Of a stretch of DNA of 49,843 nucleotides, positions 19,015 to 27,300 are shown in pieces (the first letter of the stretch is position 1; the number at the start of each line of letters is the position of its first letter). This DNA is from an uncultured Clostridia bacterium. GTDB taxonomy: Bacteria > Bacillota > Clostridia > Oscillospirales > Oscillospiraceae. A program made the position numbers and the translations under genes. The notes under the pieces are model-generated. The model was not told the DNA's origin, searched no databases, and saw only the letters and a program-made list of their open reading frames with translations. The DNA is taken from contig CAMOSU010000005.1 in NCBI GenBank assembly GCA_946625125.1, positions 1 through 49,843 of the forward strand, read 5' to 3'.

Positions 19015-19076
19015 AGCGCGCACCTCCCAGAATATGATTCATGCTGATTGTAGCATGAAGACCCGGAAAAGTCCAC

Positions 19077-19115
19077 AAAAAAGGCGCTGTCCCTGAACCA
19101 GAGACAGCGCCTTTT
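19077..19115 (-). terminator. Rho-independent terminator of the lipoprotein gene
   Basis: Stem GGCGCTGTC/GACAGCGCC, with six T on the minus-strand side and four on the plus side. It mainly serves the lipoprotein gene ending at 19135. Confidence 0.87.
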
Positions 19116-19134
19116 CTGACTTGCCTGGAAAAAA

Positions 19135-19824
19135 TTACCGGGTGAACACCAGGGGCAGGAGGGCCTTGTACATCTCGGAATCCTCCACCTCGCCGTCCAG
19201 AGCGGTGACCTTCAGCTCGTTGCCGTTGAGCTCCACGGTGAGGGTGACGTCCTTGGCCTCCTCGCCTTCCTCAGCCTTGGGGGTGAGGATGAGCTTGCCC
19301 TCTTCGTAGCGGTAGGTGCCGGTGACGTCTTCCACATCCAAATCCTCCAGCATGGCGTCGGGGGAGAACTCGTCCTCCATCTCCTTCATCATGTCGTCCA
19401 CGGAGGTACCCCACTCGGCCAGCATATCGTCCAGCTTATCGGTGGTGGTGCCGAACATGGCGGCCAGCAGCTCAGGCATCATGTCGGGCAGTCTGGTGGA
19501 CAGAGCCTCGGTGGCGGCCTTGACGGAAGCCTCGTCCATGGACAGCTTGAAGCTGTTGTCGTCCTTCAGATCCAGAACGGCGACCATGTTGATGCCTTCA
19601 AAGACCTTGCCGAAGGTATCGGCCATGTTCTTGAGCTGCTCCTCGGTGAGACCGCTGTCTTCGCTGGAGGAGGCGGAAGCCTCAGTGGACTTCTTCATGA
19701 GCTCCGGCATGTCCATGTTGTACTTCCAGGAGCCGGTGATCCCGGCGGAGCCGGCGCAGGCAGCCAGAGACAGAACCATGGCCAGAGTCAGGACCAGGGC
19801 CAGGATTTTGGTGGTCTTCTTCAT
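19135..19824 (-). CDS. Predicted surface lipoprotein of unknown function
   Basis: A 229-residue protein with a classic lipoprotein signal: MKKTTKILALVLTLAMVLSL then AAC, lipidation at Cys23. After it come GITGSWKY, a Ser/Glu linker, a helical Met/Glu-rich middle and a C-terminal part (TGTYRYEEGKLILTPK, VTLTVELNGNELKV) in the style of lipocalin-like clostridial lipoproteins, where a G-x-W near the start and 'GTY' strands are typical. No enzyme motif is seen. GGAAAGGA precedes the ATG. It has its own promoter and terminator, so it is a single-gene unit on the cell surface. The function is unknown. Confidence 0.75.
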   Translation of the reverse strand: MKKTTKILALVLTLAMVLSLAACAGSAGITGSWKYNMDMPELMKKSTEASASSSEDSGLTEEQLKNMADTFGKVFEGINMVAVLDLKDDNSFKLSMDEASVKAATEALSTRLPDMMPELLAAMFGTTTDKLDDMLAEWGTSVDDMMKEMEDEFSPDAMLEDLDVEDVTGTYRYEEGKLILTPKAEEGEEAKDVTLTVELNGNELKVTALDGEVEDSEMYKALLPLVFTR

Positions 19825-19873
19825 TTTTTATTTTTCCTTTCCATAAATACATTTGGGTTGCCCCATCGGAGAC

Positions 19874-19901
19874 ATTATACAGTAAAAAGGGGGAATGTCA
19901 A
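19874..19901 (-). promoter_or_regulatory. Promoter of the lipoprotein gene
   Basis: Minus strand: perfect TTGACA (19896-19901), 16-base spacer, perfect TATAAT (19874-19879). Confidence 0.82.
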
Positions 19902-19918
19902 GGGTAACAAGAGAAAAT

Positions 19919-21109
19919 TCACAGAGAATTTCCAAGCAGGGCCTCCAGATTCTCCTGGCAGTGCTCAATTTCCCGGCTGATCCGCCGCAGGAAGGGACCT
20001 TCCCCCGGCAAAGCCCGGTCCATGGCCAGCCCCAGCAGAAGCATGGCCAGACTGCGGTCCACCCGGGCCAGCAGTCTGCCGTCGTCCAGGGCGTCCATCC
20101 AGTATTTGTAGAGGCTGTACCAAAGCCATCGGGCATAGGGCTCCGGGTCCGGGAAGGCGCAGGGACGAGCCTGAATCCCCTTTTCCCCGCAGGGACGGCA
20201 CTCTGCCCTTCGCTCCACTTCCGTCAGCGCGATGAAGCGCTCCAGGGCGTCCCTCCATTCCGGGGAAAGGATCTCCAGCCCCAGAAAGCGCCGGGCCAGC
20301 GGGGCGATTTTCGGCGGCTCTGTCGGGACAAGCCCTGCTTGTCCGGCGTCGGGAATGAGGAAGCTGGCCGCCAGGCAGCTTCCGGCGAGGCTCCGGGCTC
20401 GCCCTCCGGGGGATTGTTTGCCCCGCAAAGCGGACAGGCGGGGCTTGTCCCTGCGGGATGAGGGGAGCGTCCTCCAGCGGCGAAGGCGGGGCTCGTAGTT
20501 GTGCTTGATCCTGTGCTCGGGAGCGGCTTCCAGGGCCGCGGCCAGGCGGCGGAGGAGGCGGAGCCGGGTCTCGAAGGGCAGCTCCTCCCGGGCCAGCAGG
20601 TCCAGGGCCAGCTCCCGCCCCCGGCGCAGCCGGAGATAGGACTCCGGGTCCAGCTCGTTGGGGACAATGGGGGCCTGGTCCTCCCACTCCTCCCAGGCCG
20701 GGGCCTGGGAGCAGGCCAGGGCGTAGGCCGTGGGGCAGCTCAGGCTGAGCCCGTGCTCCGTCAGATTGCCGAATTCCCGGTGGAAGCGGGGATACTCCCG
20801 GCAAACCCGGCACAGCGCCCCGTGACCAAAGTGCTTTTGGACGTGGCAAAGCCCGTCCGGGTCCAGAAGGACACAGACCCGGGCTTCGTCCTGGCGCAGG
20901 AGGGGGCCGTCCGAGGCTGCGGGCGGCCGATGATCGTCCGGCACGATCCCGGCGCGGACCCGCTCTCCCTCCGGGCCGGGCAGGGCCGCATAGCGATTCA
21001 GGCTTTCTTCATCGGGTATGATTTCCCAGCCTGCCCGGCAGCAGCTATCGGGACAGGCGCCTCCGGCGCAGGCAAAGGCCCGGAAGCAGGCAGGGGCCAG
21101 ATGCTTCAC
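19919..21109 (-). CDS. FliB-like (flagellin lysine-N-methylase-like) cysteine-cluster protein with in-frame repeat insert
   Basis: A 396-residue protein with Cys clusters near the start (CAGGACPDSCC, residues 14-24, and CHVQKHFGHGALCRVCREYPR, 88-108), the pattern of FliB/YkgJ-type proteins. FliB methylates flagellin lysines in Salmonella; no flagellar gene is nearby, so the substrate here is uncertain. Residues 216-266 (20312-20464) are an insert made of a family E-like palindromic repeat, bounded by GGGACAAGCC and its inverse, and unlike the rest in composition. The frame stays open. The GTG start overlaps the pepT stop (GTGA), so translation is coupled to pepT. Family assignment is moderate. 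Confidence 0.72.
   Translation of the reverse strand: MKHLAPACFRAFACAGGACPDSCCRAGWEIIPDEESLNRYAALPGPEGERVRAGIVPDDHRPPAASDGPLLRQDEARVCVLLDPDGLCHVQKHFGHGALCRVCREYPRFHREFGNLTEHGLSLSCPTAYALACSQAPAWEEWEDQAPIVPNELDPESYLRLRRGRELALDLLAREELPFETRLRLLRRLAAALEAAPEHRIKHNYEPRLRRWRTLPSSRRDKPRLSALRGKQSPGGRARSLAGSCLAASFLIPDAGQAGLVPTEPPKIAPLARRFLGLEILSPEWRDALERFIALTEVERRAECRPCGEKGIQARPCAFPDPEPYARWLWYSLYKYWMDALDDGRLLARVDRSLAMLLLGLAMDRALPGEGPFLRRISREIEHCQENLEALLGNSL
20312..20464. repeat. In-frame repeat insert in the FliB-like gene
   Basis: About 153 bp. GGGACAAGCCCTGCTTGTCC near 20324 and GGGGCTTGTCCC near 20440 are inverted copies, and the former matches the family E repeat (35268-35332, 45620-45684). The insert adds about 51 residues and keeps the frame. 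Confidence 0.7.
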
Positions 21110-22305
21110 GGCCTTGCGATGTTCTTGAGCATCTGCACGCAGCGCTCCATGTCCTCCACGGGGATGTACTCATAGCGCCCGTGGTAGTTTTCCCCTCCGG
21201 TGCAGAGATTGGGGCAGGGCAGGCCCTCGAAGCTCAGCCGGGCGCCGTCGGTGCCGCCCCGGATGGGAACGGCCACCGGGTCCATCCCGGCGGCGGCCAT
21301 GGCGGCTCTGGCCCGCTCCACCACATGCATGACCGGGAGAATCTTCTCCTTCATGTTGTAGTAGCTGTCCTTCAGCTCCACGCTGACGGTTCCCTGGCCG
21401 TAACGCTCGTTCAGATAGGCGGCGATGCTCTGGAAGCGGGCCTTTTTCTGCTCAAACTTGAAGCGGTCATGATCCCGGATGATATAGTGCAGCCTGGCCT
21501 CCTCGATGCCGCCCTCCATATGGGCCAGCATGGAGAAGCCCTCGTAGCCCTCGGTGTATTCCGGGCGCTCCTGGGAGGGAAGCATGCTGTGGAAATCCAC
21601 CGCCACCTGCATGGCGTTTACCATCCGTCCCTTGGCGCTGCCGGGATGGATGGAGACCCCCCGGAGGGTGACTGTGGCGGAGGCTGCGTTGAAGTTCTCA
21701 TACTCCAGCTCCCCCAGGGTGCCGCCGTCGGCGGTGTAGGCGAACTCCGCCCCGAAGCCCTTCACGTCAAAGCGGTCGGCGCCCCGGCCGATCTCCTCGT
21801 CGGGGGTGAAGCCGATCCGCAGGGGAACCCTGGGACCGCCCTCGGCCAGCAGCTCCTCCACGGCGGTGAGAATCTCCGCGATGCCCGCCTTGTCGTCGGC
21901 TCCCAGCAGGGTGGTGCCGTCGGTGACAATGAGGTGCTTGCCCCGGTTCCTTTCCAGGCTGGGGAAGTCCCGGACCTTCATGACAACGCCCTGGGCCTCG
22001 TTCAGAACAAGGTCTCCGCCGTTGTATTCCACGATCCGGGGCTTGATATCCTTGCCGGAGCAGTCCGGGGAGGTGTCCATGTGGGCGATGAGGCCGATGA
22101 CGGGACCCTCGGCGGTGCCGGGGACGGAGCCGTAGACGTAGCCGTCGTCGTCCATCCGGGCGTCGGCAATGCCCAGGGCCTTCATTTCCTCCACCAAATA
22201 CGCCCCCAGCTCCCGCTGGTTCGGGGTGGAGGGGCAGCTCTCGCTGGCCTCGTCGGATTTGGTGTCAAAGGACAGGTACTTCAAAAAGCGTTGGGTGACA
22301 TTCAT
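21106..22305 (-). CDS. pepT: Peptidase T (tripeptide aminopeptidase)
   Basis: Zinc M20B peptidase that releases the N-terminal residue of tripeptides in the cytoplasm. The 399-residue product has HMDTSPD (75-81), LLGADDKAGIAE (133-144), PDEEIGRGA (168-176), SIHPGSAKGRMVNA and a C-terminal NYHGRYEYIP, the metal-binding and dimerisation signatures of PepT. Length is normal (about 408 in E. coli). GGAGG lies upstream of the ATG. Its stop overlaps the GTG of the FliB-like gene, forming a two-gene unit. The 500 bases upstream are repeat DNA. Confidence 0.95.
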   Translation of the reverse strand: MNVTQRFLKYLSFDTKSDEASESCPSTPNQRELGAYLVEEMKALGIADARMDDDGYVYGSVPGTAEGPVIGLIAHMDTSPDCSGKDIKPRIVEYNGGDLVLNEAQGVVMKVRDFPSLERNRGKHLIVTDGTTLLGADDKAGIAEILTAVEELLAEGGPRVPLRIGFTPDEEIGRGADRFDVKGFGAEFAYTADGGTLGELEYENFNAASATVTLRGVSIHPGSAKGRMVNAMQVAVDFHSMLPSQERPEYTEGYEGFSMLAHMEGGIEEARLHYIIRDHDRFKFEQKKARFQSIAAYLNERYGQGTVSVELKDSYYNMKEKILPVMHVVERARAAMAAAGMDPVAVPIRGGTDGARLSFEGLPCPNLCTGGENYHGRYEYIPVEDMERCVQMLKNIARP

Positions 22306-22818
22306 TTGGGATACCTCCGTTGTATATCTGATTTGGTATTCGGGTCGATGTTGGAGCCGTGAGAATTGAGAAGTGAGAACGGGGAACGGCGGAAACCTCC
22401 CGGTCCTGTCATTCTGAGCGAAGCGAAGAATCCGTACCCCCGTCCCCTGTGGGCGGGCGCGGGCAGGGTACGCGCGGGGCGTCGGGGACGCCGCCCCCTA
22501 CGGCGGAAACGTCCCGATCCTGTCATTCTGAGCGCAGCGAAGAATCCGTACCCCCGTCCCCTACAGGCGGGGGCAGGCAGGAAACGGCGGACGGCTGAGA
22601 GCCGTCCCTACAGGCGGGTGCCGCATCGAACGTGCGGGGCGTCGAGGACGCCGCCCCCTACGGCGGAAACCTCCCGATTCTGTCATTCTGAGCGAAGCGA
22701 AGAATCCGTTCCCCCGTCCCCATTTTCCAATGTTTTCAAATGGCAATTTGAAAACACCGCAATTTTCCATTTTCAATTCTCAATTCTCAATTCGCACAGG
22801 CGGGGCGCGGCGGGCCTC
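22306..22818. repeat. Repeat-mosaic intergenic region of about 510 bases
   Basis: A mosaic of short palindromic repeats: three family A cores (near 22409, 22519 and 22679; TCATTCTGAGCGAAGCGAAG or one-base variants), two family D units (22476-22501, 22636-22661), one family B hairpin (22587-22612), and an AT-rich family G unit (about 22715-22797). The pair of the third A core and G recurs almost unchanged at about 35445-35575. No gene and no clear promoter. Confidence 0.75.
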
Positions 22819-23790
22819 TCAGGGGACGTAGCCGTAGAAGCCCCGGACCGACACTTCCCCGGATTGGACGGCCTCAACCCCCTGCTCCGTTTCCACCAGC
22901 AGCTCCGCATCCGGGCCTACATCCAGGGCGGTTCCCGCCCGGGGAGGCCGGCCCGGGGCCAGAATCTGGACGGGCCTGCCCAGATTCACGCAGGCGGCCC
23001 GGTATTCCTCCCGCCAATCCAGGTCGGGCAGCCGGGACAGCTCCCGGATCAGTGCGGCGGTCAGGGCGTTCCGGTCCACCCGCCGCCCGGTCTGGGAGAG
23101 AATGGAGCCCGCAGTCTGCCGCAGCTCAGGGGGAAAGCTCTCCACCGGGCGGTTGCAGTTGACCCCAACCCCCACCACGGCGTAGGACACCAGGCCGCTC
23201 TCTGCCTCCAGGGACAGCTCTGTCAGGATGCCGCAGATCTTCCGATCCCCCAGCACCAGGTCATTGACCCACTTGATCCCCGCCTCCGCGCCGCTGACGG
23301 CGCGGATGGCCCGGCGCGCCGCCACGGCGGCCTGGGCGGTGAGACTCATGAGGGCCTGGGGCGGGCAGGCGGGCCGCAGCAGCACCGACAGGTAGACTCC
23401 GGAGCCGGGAGCGGAGTCAAAGCGCCGTCCCAGCCGTCCCCGGCCTCCTGTCTGGCAGTCCGCCGCGGCCACGGTCCCTCCCGGGGCTCCGGCGGCGGCC
23501 CGGGATTTCAGCAGATTGTTGGTGGAGTCCACGGTATCCAGCAGCTCCACCGTCTCAGCCCAGGGGTGGGCGCCCAGGGCGGCCAGAACCCCCTCTCGGG
23601 TGAGGCGGTCCGGCTCCGCCGCCAGCCGGTGGCCCCGATTTGGCACGGAGTCAATCTCCCAGCCCTCCCGCTTGAGGGCGGCCACCGCCTTGGAAATCGC
23701 TGCCCGGGTGACGCCCAGGCGTCGGCCCAGCTCCGCGCCGGAGACATATCCGTCCCGGCGCAGCAGCGCCAGAAGCTCTTGCTTGTCCAT
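22819..23790 (-). CDS. birA: Biotin-protein ligase / biotin operon repressor
   Basis: A bifunctional BirA of 323 residues. An N-terminal winged helix (VSGAELGRRLGVTRAAISKA, about 16-35) binds DNA; the ligase domain has STNNLLKS, the biotinyl-AMP loop GRGRLGR (116-122), KWVNDLVLGDRKICGIL, and VGVGVNCN. It attaches biotin to acetyl-CoA or pyruvate carboxylase subunits and probably represses biotin genes, none of which are in the window. The ATG at 23790 has GGGAGGTGG at correct spacing; an upstream in-frame start at 23814 does not. The C-terminal SH3-like domain is present. Length is normal. Confidence 0.94.
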   Translation of the reverse strand: MDKQELLALLRRDGYVSGAELGRRLGVTRAAISKAVAALKREGWEIDSVPNRGHRLAAEPDRLTREGVLAALGAHPWAETVELLDTVDSTNNLLKSRAAAGAPGGTVAAADCQTGGRGRLGRRFDSAPGSGVYLSVLLRPACPPQALMSLTAQAAVAARRAIRAVSGAEAGIKWVNDLVLGDRKICGILTELSLEAESGLVSYAVVGVGVNCNRPVESFPPELRQTAGSILSQTGRRVDRNALTAALIRELSRLPDLDWREEYRAACVNLGRPVQILAPGRPPRAGTALDVGPDAELLVETEQGVEAVQSGEVSVRGFYGYVP

Positions 23791-23933
23791 GGTTCCACCT
23801 CCCAATGGGTTCAAAAATCGGGCCGGGTCGCCGCTGCGACGGATTTTGCCGGGGGAAGCTGTTATAATACAGCCGCAGCTTATCCAATTCGAGCGCGCAT
23901 TCAGTCCCGGGCGCTTCAGCGCCTAAGGGAAAC

Positions 23934-23965
23934 TGCCCTCCCGGACCCGGGAGGGCAATTTTTTT
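23934..23965 (+). terminator. Strong hairpin with seven T on the plus strand
   Basis: Stem TGCCCTCCC/GGGAGGGCA, then seven T on the plus strand. There is no plus-strand gene before it, only a perfect TATAAT at 23863-23868. On the minus strand it lies just after the stop of the DUF362 gene, but with only a short T run (GTTTCCC). It may be a bidirectional terminator or the end of a small plus-strand RNA. Confidence 0.65.
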
Positions 23966-24908
23966 ACAGGGCAAAGGGGGAGAAGGGTACCACGTCCTTC
24001 ACCGCCTCCCGGGGGGTAATCACGGCGTCGCCGTTGTCGATGTCAATGAGCTCGTAGTCGTCGCTGCCCATGCCCAGCTCCTTCATATAGGAGAGCTGCC
24101 GCAGGCCGTGACGGGTTTCAATGCGCTCCGTGAGGGCCTTGTTGTCGGCGGGATTCAGGGCGTAGACCAGGTCCACGCTGGCCTGATCCACCGCCAGCAC
24201 GTCCAGGGAGGCCACCATGCCGATGTTGGGGGTTACAACAGGCTGGGCTCCGGTCCCCTCGCAGTCGCAGGAGACAGACATGTTCCGCAGAACGTTCAAA
24301 AAGGCGATGTGATCCTTGAAATGGTCCACAGTGGCCTTGGTGGATTCCGCGATGCGCTCCATGAGCTCGTCCATGGCGATGGACCACATATCATCGGAGC
24401 CCTCCCGCTGGTGAATCATCTTCTTGCCGATCCGGCCGTCGGCCATGCCGATGCCCAGGTTCTTGTTGGAGCCGCCGAAGCCCCCCATAGCGTGACCCTT
24501 GAAGTGGGTCAGAGCCAGCAGGGAGTCGTAGCGCAGAACGTGGCTGCCCATGGTCATGTGGTCAAACCACTTTCCCTCCTTCACGGGCAGATCCACGGTT
24601 CCCTCCTCGTCCATAATGTCCACGGGGCAGAAGGTCCAGCCGTTGATCCGCAGGGTTTCCCGGTGCTGCTGGGTGGTGTAGCGGTCGCCGTCGTAGAAGG
24701 TGTTGGTCTCCACAATGGTGGCCTCGGGAAGACATTCCGCCATGAATTCCTTGACCCAGGCGGAGGGAATGATGTTGGGGCCGTTCTTCTCGCCGGTGTG
24801 GAGTTTGACGGCCACCTTGCCGGTGAGAGGGGCGCAGATTCGGGCGTAGAGCTTCTTCAGACCCTCCGCGGAGAGGTCGCGGGTGAAATAGACCTTGGAT
24901 TTTGTCAT
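23964..24908 (-). CDS. DUF362 family protein
   Basis: A 314-residue cytoplasmic protein starting MTKSKVYFTRDLSAEGLKK. Segments such as VAVKLHTGEKNGPNIIP, LTHFKGHAMGGFGGSNKNLGIG and GMVASLDVLAVDQASVDLVY are typical of DUF362 proteins. Many DUF362 members carry a C-terminal ferredoxin domain; this one does not, though it has SCDCEG in the middle. The biochemical role is not established. The ATG at 24908 follows AAGGAGGAAACC; the longer frame to 24950 would read into a family C repeat. It is flanked by repeat DNA upstream and a hairpin at the stop. Confidence 0.85.
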   Translation of the reverse strand: MTKSKVYFTRDLSAEGLKKLYARICAPLTGKVAVKLHTGEKNGPNIIPSAWVKEFMAECLPEATIVETNTFYDGDRYTTQQHRETLRINGWTFCPVDIMDEEGTVDLPVKEGKWFDHMTMGSHVLRYDSLLALTHFKGHAMGGFGGSNKNLGIGMADGRIGKKMIHQREGSDDMWSIAMDELMERIAESTKATVDHFKDHIAFLNVLRNMSVSCDCEGTGAQPVVTPNIGMVASLDVLAVDQASVDLVYALNPADNKALTERIETRHGLRQLSYMKELGMGSDDYELIDIDNGDAVITPREAVKDVVPFSPFAL

Positions 24909-24926
24909 GGCGGTTTCCTCCTTCGT

Positions 24927-25003
24927 TGTAGGGACGGCACTGCTTTGCATAAGTTCCGGCAGCCAAATCAGAGATTTGGGCCGTCACTTATCTGCCGTCC
25001 GCG
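24927..25003 (+). repeat. Repeat family C, copy 2 (77 bp)
   Basis: Almost identical to the copies at 6233-6309 and 49557-49632. It fills the space between the DUF362 and rnhA genes, beginning TGTAGGGACGGCACTGC and ending CTGCCGTCCGCG. Confidence 0.87.
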
Positions 25004-25006
25004 GAA

Positions 25007-25450
25007 TTACTGCTCTGCTATTTTTTCCCTGGCCTCCACGGCCAGTTGGTCGCAGCGGTTGTTTTTGGAATTGTCGGCGTGACCCTTGACCCAGTGGCAA
25101 ATCAGCTCATGGCGCTCCGTCAGCTCCAAAAGCCTCTGCCAGAGATCCGGGTTCAGGGCGGGCTTCTTGTCGGGCTTGACCCAGCCCCGGGCCTGCCAGC
25201 CTCTGGCCCAGCCCAGGTTCAGAGCGTCGATGATATATTTGGAGTCGGACCAGAGCTCCACCCGGCAGGGCTCCTTCAGAGCCTCCAGCGCCCGGATCAC
25301 GGCGGTGAGCTCCATGCGGTTGTTGGTGGTCATGGCTTCGGCTCCGGAGAGCTCCCGCTCCTGCCCCCGGTACTCCAGAATGGCCCCCCAGCCCCCCGGG
25401 CCGGGATTGCCGCTGCAGGCGCCGTCGGTGTAGATGGTTACGGTTTTCAT
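25007..25450 (-). CDS. rnhA: Ribonuclease HI
   Basis: Degrades the RNA strand of RNA-DNA hybrids, for example Okazaki primers and R-loops. The 147-residue protein has the full catalytic set: Asp9 (IYTDGACSGNPGPGG), Glu47 (NNRMEL), Asp69 (LWSDSKYI), His124 (VKGHAD) and Asp134 (CDQLA), plus the basic handle region around GWARGWQARGWVKPDKK. Length and motifs match bacterial RNase HI. A GGAG precedes the ATG. It has a likely own promoter. Confidence 0.96.
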   Translation of the reverse strand: MKTVTIYTDGACSGNPGPGGWGAILEYRGQERELSGAEAMTTNNRMELTAVIRALEALKEPCRVELWSDSKYIIDALNLGWARGWQARGWVKPDKKPALNPDLWQRLLELTERHELICHWVKGHADNSKNNRCDQLAVEAREKIAEQ

Positions 25451-25475
25451 GTGTCACGCTCCAGACTTTTTTCCT

Positions 25476-25504
25476 ATTATATCACAGCTTCCCCGGCTGC
25501 ACAA
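25476..25504 (-). promoter_or_regulatory. Probable promoter of rnhA
   Basis: Minus strand: perfect TATAAT (25476-25481) with 17 bases to a poor -35, TTGTGC (25499-25504). The start codon is about 25 bases downstream. Confidence 0.6.
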
Positions 25505-25538
25505 GTTGAAAGTTGAAAGATATGGACGTCTCGCGGAT

Positions 25539-25738
25539 CGGGATTTGTATCCTCGCAGTGTTGTGTTTCACTGAAAAGATGTCATTCTGAGGGCGGCGAA
25601 GCATTGCGCCCTTCCTGGGGGAATCCGTTATCCCTTAGGTCTGCCGCGAAGAAAGGGACGGATTTCTCGGCGGCAAGCTCCCTCGAAATGACAAGCTGAA
25701 AGCGAAACAGCGTACTGCGGGCGCTTCGACAAATCCCG
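25539..25738 (-). mobile_element. MITE-like element, family A copy 3 with outer inverted repeats (200 bp)
   Basis: Perfect 10-bp ends CGGGATTTGT (25539-25548) and ACAAATCCCG (25729-25738) enclose an inverted family A element (TTTCACTGAAAAGATGTCAT to GACAAGCTGAAAGCGAAACA). The interior is more diverged than in the copies at 6342 and 8442. Its right end stops two bases before the stop codon of spoIIP. It has no coding capacity. Confidence 0.75.
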
Positions 25739-25740
25739 AG

Positions 25741-26838
25741 TTACTCACACTGAAGCAGCGCGGCCACATACCGCGCCAGATAGGGCATGGAGGCCGTGGC
25801 CTCCGGTAATGTGTTTTCCGTGGAGCCCACCTCCACAATCAGCGCCCCGGGGCTCAGATCTCCGTTGAAGCGCTCCTGGCGGAAGGACAGGGCCTTGAAC
25901 AGACTGGGGCTGTCCCGGTTGCCCAGGGCCTGGAGCTTCAGCCCGCAGGAGAGGTTGTCCTCCCAGTGGGGGTGGTTGAGTCCGCCCTGGTCGCTGCCCA
26001 CCACCAGCATCAGGGGGGCCAGAACTTGTCCGTCCCGCTCCACGGTCTCCCGGATCGGGCTTTCCAGGGCGTCCCGGTGGAGATCCAGCACCAGAACAAT
26101 GGAGGGATACTGCTCCAGCCAGGCCTGAATCTTCCCCCGGGCGTTGGCGTAGGAGCTGTTGTAGTCGGGGTAGTCGTTGAGACTGCGGTCGTGAATCGCC
26201 TCCACTCCCAGGGCGGCCAGGGCCTCCGTCAGAGCGTCCCCCACGGCAATCACACTGTTTTCCGGGTCCAGAGTGCGGAAATTGGCGTCGGGGACGTAGG
26301 TATGCCCCTCGCTCTGGGTGTAGGACTCGCAGGAGTGACTGTGGAGGATCAGCACCCTCGGCCCCGGCTGGGCGGTCCAGCCCAGGGGCTCCAGCAGCAG
26401 GGCGGTCTTGTCCACGGAGTAGCCGCAGTTTCCCCGGAGGGAAATGGCCTCGGCTTCCTCCGCTGTAAAGGGGAGGGGAGCGTTGGCCTCCGCCGCCTCC
26501 GCCCCGGGCTCCGTCTGGGGGAAGGCCTGGCTTTCCGGGACCGCCGCTGTGGAGGGAGCCTCCCCGGTGTCAGGGAGCGTTTGGGTCTTGGGGGACATTC
26601 CCCGGCCCCTTCCGGAGACGGCGGGCTTGGGCGGGGCGGCCTGCTTTTCCGGCAGGACCCCGGTTTCCAGAAAAACCGCGCCCCGGTACAGGGCCTCGCT
26701 TCCCAGCAGCGCCTCGGCCTGGGTCCAGACCGCCCTTCGCAGCCCCGGCTCGCTGAACACCCGCAGCAGCAGGGCCAGCAGCAGAAGCCCGGCAAAGAAG
26801 CCCCTCCGTGTTTTCCTTCGGTACAGCATCGGATACAT
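25741..26838 (-). CDS. spoIIP: Stage II sporulation protein P (engulfment hydrolase)
   Basis: SpoIIP is the amidase/endopeptidase of the DMP complex that drives membrane migration during engulfment. The 365-residue product has an N-terminal membrane anchor (FFAGLLLLALLLRVF, about 14-28), a Pro/Glu-rich linker to about residue 125, and a catalytic domain with ILHSHSCESYT (the HxHxxES zinc motif), LVLDLHRDA and IVEVGSTENTLPEA. GGGAGGG lies upstream of the ATG. It ends two bases after a MITE-like element. The protein, together with SpoIIID and a SpoVB-like flippase in this window, indicates a spore former. It is downstream of the iscS-iscU-rrf2 operon, 54 bases from its last stop. Confidence 0.92.
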   Translation of the reverse strand: MYPMLYRRKTRRGFFAGLLLLALLLRVFSEPGLRRAVWTQAEALLGSEALYRGAVFLETGVLPEKQAAPPKPAVSGRGRGMSPKTQTLPDTGEAPSTAAVPESQAFPQTEPGAEAAEANAPLPFTAEEAEAISLRGNCGYSVDKTALLLEPLGWTAQPGPRVLILHSHSCESYTQSEGHTYVPDANFRTLDPENSVIAVGDALTEALAALGVEAIHDRSLNDYPDYNSSYANARGKIQAWLEQYPSIVLVLDLHRDALESPIRETVERDGQVLAPLMLVVGSDQGGLNHPHWEDNLSCGLKLQALGNRDSPSLFKALSFRQERFNGDLSPGALIVEVGSTENTLPEATASMPYLARYVAALLQCE

Positions 26839-26892
26839 GAAGATCCCTCCCAGAGCATCCTATGCGCCGGGAGGGATCCTTATACCCGCAAA

Positions 26893-27297
26893 CTATTTCG
26901 GCAGCAGGTCCGCCAGGGTAACGCTGTCCAGATAATCTCCCACCAGCTTTTCCAGCTTCTCCCACACCGGGAGAGAGGGGCAGGGATGGGCGCAGGGGGC
27001 CGCCCCCTCCTCCAGGCAGGCCACGGGGGCCAGACTCCCCTCGGTGAGCCGCAGGATCTCCCCCAGGGAGTAGTCCTCCGGTCTCCGGCTGAGGCGGTAG
27101 CCGCCCCCCTTGCCGTGCTGCCCGGTCACAAGACCGTTTTTGGACAGAGTGCCCATGATGGCCTCCAGATACTTCTGGGACAGGGCCTGCCGGGCGGCAA
27201 TCTCCTTCAGAGGCACCAGCCGCTCCGGCTCCTGCCCGGCCAGGTCCGTCATCACCCGCAGGGCGTAACGGCCCCGGCTTGAGATCATCACAGCCAT
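26893..27297 (-). CDS. Rrf2/IscR-type Fe-S-dependent repressor
   Basis: A 134-residue winged-helix regulator of the Rrf2 family: RGRYALRVMTDLA at the N-terminus, the recognition region ALSQKYLEAIMGTL, and KGGGYRLSR in the wing. Cys94, Cys102 and Cys106 (CLEEGAAPCAHPC) match the Fe-S ligand positions of IscR. It lies three bases after iscU, with GGAG inside the iscU end as its ribosome-binding site. It most likely senses Fe-S status and represses its own iscS-iscU-rrf2 operon, where a matching inverted repeat overlaps the -35. This is inference from family and context; I leave the symbol blank because cysteine-metabolism CymR-type regulators are related. Confidence 0.88.
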   Translation of the reverse strand: MAVMISSRGRYALRVMTDLAGQEPERLVPLKEIAARQALSQKYLEAIMGTLSKNGLVTGQHGKGGGYRLSRRPEDYSLGEILRLTEGSLAPVACLEEGAAPCAHPCPSLPVWEKLEKLVGDYLDSVTLADLLPK

Positions 27298-27300
27298 GGG

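Noticed and set aside
22306-22818. Candidate CRISPR array, because of spaced repeated units
   Set aside because: Units are of several families with irregular spacing, palindromic ends and no constant repeat-spacer length, and no cas gene is near.
22366-24057. A long plus-strand open frame with VILSEAKNPYP-type sequence
   Set aside because: The peptide is the translation of family A repeats and antisense birA; no homology is expected beyond repeat artefacts.
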